Assembly: GCA_902767455.1 (NCBI GenBank)
Contig: CACXHH010000042.1
Location: forward strand, 1-6,656
DNA length: 6,656 nt
DNA from: an uncultured Eubacteriales bacterium
Lineage (GTDB): Bacteria; Bacillota; Clostridia; Christensenellales; Borkfalkiaceae
Direction of reading: 5' to 3'
In this document: piece after piece, positions 5,013-6,656 of the stretch
How positions within the stretch are numbered: position 1 is the first letter of the stretch
How the letters are laid out: each line of letters begins with the position of its first letter
Program-made: the position numbers and the translations under genes
Notes under the pieces: model-generated
The model's database searches: none
Told to the model about the DNA's origin: nothing
Seen by the model: the letters and a program-made list of their open reading frames with translations, nothing else

Positions 5013-6656
5013 TTACTTTCTGTCGGTCATTTTTTTGAGTTTTTCAAGGTCGAATTTGGGCTTGTGATTTTCGTCGAGAAGCCCGTTCACTTCCTGCTGA
5101 ACGTCGGTAAGCTGAGTGTAGCAAAAGCCCGAGAAATTCATCTCGCGCACGCCGCGCATAAGGTCGTCGTAACGCTTATAGAACTCTTCGTCGTCTTTTG
5201 CGGAAGTGTTGTAGCCCCAGTTCTCGCCGTGAGAATCCTTCTTCATTGCGATACCGCCGAATTCGCTGAACACTACGGGCTGACCCGTATAGAGATTGTC
5301 TATCGCCATGAGCTTGCGGTTTGCGGGGTATACGACGTCGTAATTATCCGCGTAATACTTATCGGCAAAATCCTTGCTGTCAAAAGCGTAATCGTGAATA
5401 GACACGAGATCGGTCGGCTCTACGTTTTCCCAACCGTCGTTGAGGGAGATAGGTCTTGAAGCGTCCTGCGCCTTGGTTGCGTAATACATGGCGCGGGCAA
5501 AGTCCTGCTGAGCTTTGTCGGAAAGTATCTTTCTCACGCCCCAGCTCTCGTTGAGCGGTACGTAACACACCACGCTCGTGAAGTTCCTCGCCGACGCGAC
5601 TATATTCAGCCACTCGGTAAGCAGGTTATACTGTTCGTCGCAGTTGAAGTTGTACGCCGAAGGCATTTCGCACCAGGTCAAAAAGCCTTCTTCTTCGGCG
5701 TAATAGTAAAAATACGGATCCTCGAACTTCTGATGCTTTCTCGCGCCGTTGAAGCCCATGGCTTTGGACAAACGTATATCTTCGCGAAGCGCTTCCGCCG
5801 ACGGGGGCGTAAGTCCGCTCTCGGCAAAGTAACCCTGGTCGAGGATAAGGCGCTGATAGTACGGTCTGTTGTTTAAAAGGAGCTTATCTTCTTCAACGCT
5901 AATCTTGCGCATGCCGAAACGGGTATGAGTTACGTCTACGACCTTATCACCCGACAGAAGCTCTATATCGAGATAGAAAAGGTTGGGCGTTTCGGGCGTC
6001 CACCAGAAACTTTCGTCGACGAAATCGAGTTCGGTGAAGAGAACTTCGTAGCGAGTATGCTTGCCCGTGAGCGAGAACGTCTGAGTCTTTACGTGTTTAC
6101 CTTTGTAGGCGACCGTCATTCTGCAAGCGGTTGCGCCGCCTTTGAGCGTTACGAGCTCGCCGCCGAAGCCGCATCTGTCGATATCCGTCGTAAGCGAATA
6201 CTTTTCAAGACAATCGCCGTCGAAAAATTCAAGCCACACGCTCTGCCAGATACCGCTGTTGGGGATATACCAGCAGCCGAAACGCTCGTTCGTCCAGCTC
6301 TGTTTTCCGCGCGGAACGGAAGTGTCGAGCGTATCCACGCACCTGACGATTATTACGTTTTTGGTCGCGACGAGATCGCTGACGTCGGCTGAAAAAGGCG
6401 TAAAACCGCCCACGTGTTTCACGACGTGTTTACCGTTCATCCATACGTCGCACTCGTAGTCGGCGCCGTTGAAACACAAAAGAGCGTTTCTTCTCTTGTT
6501 TTCTTCGGTTACGGTAAACTCTCGCTTGTACCAGATTACTTCGTGATACGTAGCGTCGCCGATGCCGCTTGCGGGGTATTGATATGTAAACGGCACGTTT
6601 ATCCGCATGGGGAGTTTTCCGAAAAATACTTCTTCTTCGGTAACTTCGTCGCCGTA
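5013..6656 (-). CDS. Glycoside hydrolase family 2, 5' end outside the window
   Basis: The stop is TAA at 5015-5013, and the frame remains open to the right edge (547 codons). A methionine at 6608 exists, but the codons before it (FFGKLPMRINVPF) continue the family's N-terminal domain and no good ribosome site precedes it, so the true start lies beyond 6656. The layout is a jelly-roll sugar-binding domain (NVPFTYQYPASGI to GIWQSVWLE), an Ig-like domain ending near the WWTPETPNLFYLD segment, then a TIM barrel. The acid/base Glu is in PLNESWG (codon 5547-5549) and the nucleophile Glu in VFSEFGG (codon 5262-5264), so a retaining enzyme with both residues intact is expected. It ends right after the barrel, without the extra C-terminal domains of LacZ-type enzymes. 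No secretion signal can be judged. The RKHQKFEDP segment marks a group of GH2 proteins usually left without a defined substrate; beta-galactosidase, beta-glucuronidase or another activity are all possible. Confidence 0.92.
   Translation of the reverse strand, partial: YGDEVTEEEVFFGKLPMRINVPFTYQYPASGIGDATYHEVIWYKREFTVTEENKRRNALLCFNGADYECDVWMNGKHVVKHVGGFTPFSADVSDLVATKNVIIVRCVDTLDTSVPRGKQSWTNERFGCWYIPNSGIWQSVWLEFFDGDCLEKYSLTTDIDRCGFGGELVTLKGGATACRMTVAYKGKHVKTQTFSLTGKHTRYEVLFTELDFVDESFWWTPETPNLFYLDIELLSGDKVVDVTHTRFGMRKISVEEDKLLLNNRPYYQRLILDQGYFAESGLTPPSAEALREDIRLSKAMGFNGARKHQKFEDPYFYYYAEEEGFLTWCEMPSAYNFNCDEQYNLLTEWLNIVASARNFTSVVCYVPLNESWGVRKILSDKAQQDFARAMYYATKAQDASRPISLNDGWENVEPTDLVSIHDYAFDSKDFADKYYADNYDVVYPANRKLMAIDNLYTGQPVVFSEFGGIAMKKDSHGENWGYNTSAKDDEEFYKRYDDLMRGVREMNFSGFCYTQLTDVQQEVNGLLDENHKPKFDLEKLKKMTDRK

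Noticed and set aside
6606..6608. ATG at 6608 as the real start of the GH2 gene
   Set aside because: The frame is open upstream to the window edge, the upstream residues fit the family's N-terminal domain, and no Shine-Dalgarno precedes this ATG.

Overview
The window looks like part of a plant-polysaccharide (probably hemicellulose) utilisation locus from an uncultured, gut-type Clostridia-like Firmicute. This rests on moderate-GC coding regions against strongly A/T-rich intergenic DNA, a canonical AGGAGG ribosome binding site, sigma-A type promoter hexamers, a short Gram-positive style lipoprotein signal, and a LacI regulator beside glycosidases. No marker gene fixes the taxon, so the assignment is an inference.

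All four genes lie on the minus strand and are read from right to left. (1) 6656-5013: a family 2 glycoside hydrolase whose 5' end lies outside the window. It is followed by a hairpin-plus-T terminator at 4948-4918. (2) 4838-4755: a strong promoter (TTGACA, 16 bp, extended TACAAT) followed by two LacI-type palindromic operators inside the untranslated leader. This drives (3) a cytoplasmic family 43 glycoside hydrolase (4729-3839). (4) A LacI-family regulator (3577-2609) lies 261 bp downstream, with no convincing terminator between. (5) A large multidomain SGNH/GDSL-hydrolase lipoprotein starts at 2508 and runs off the left edge (836 codons visible). It carries Ig-like, CBM9-like and two LamG-like modules.

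Inferred working model: the surface lipoprotein binds polysaccharide and removes ester groups. Oligosaccharides are imported by a transporter not present here, and the GH43 and GH2 enzymes trim them inside the cell. The LacI protein probably senses a sugar product and controls the GH43 (and perhaps its own) transcription unit through the paired operators. The substrate cannot be fixed from sequence alone; arabinoxylan-type material is a reasonable guess.

I found no RNA gene, insertion sequence, CRISPR array or clearly new system. The most notable points are the promoter/operator architecture and the architecture of the lipoprotein, in which the esterase domain sits between two related LamG-like modules. 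The long plus-strand reading frames opposite these genes are antisense shadows.
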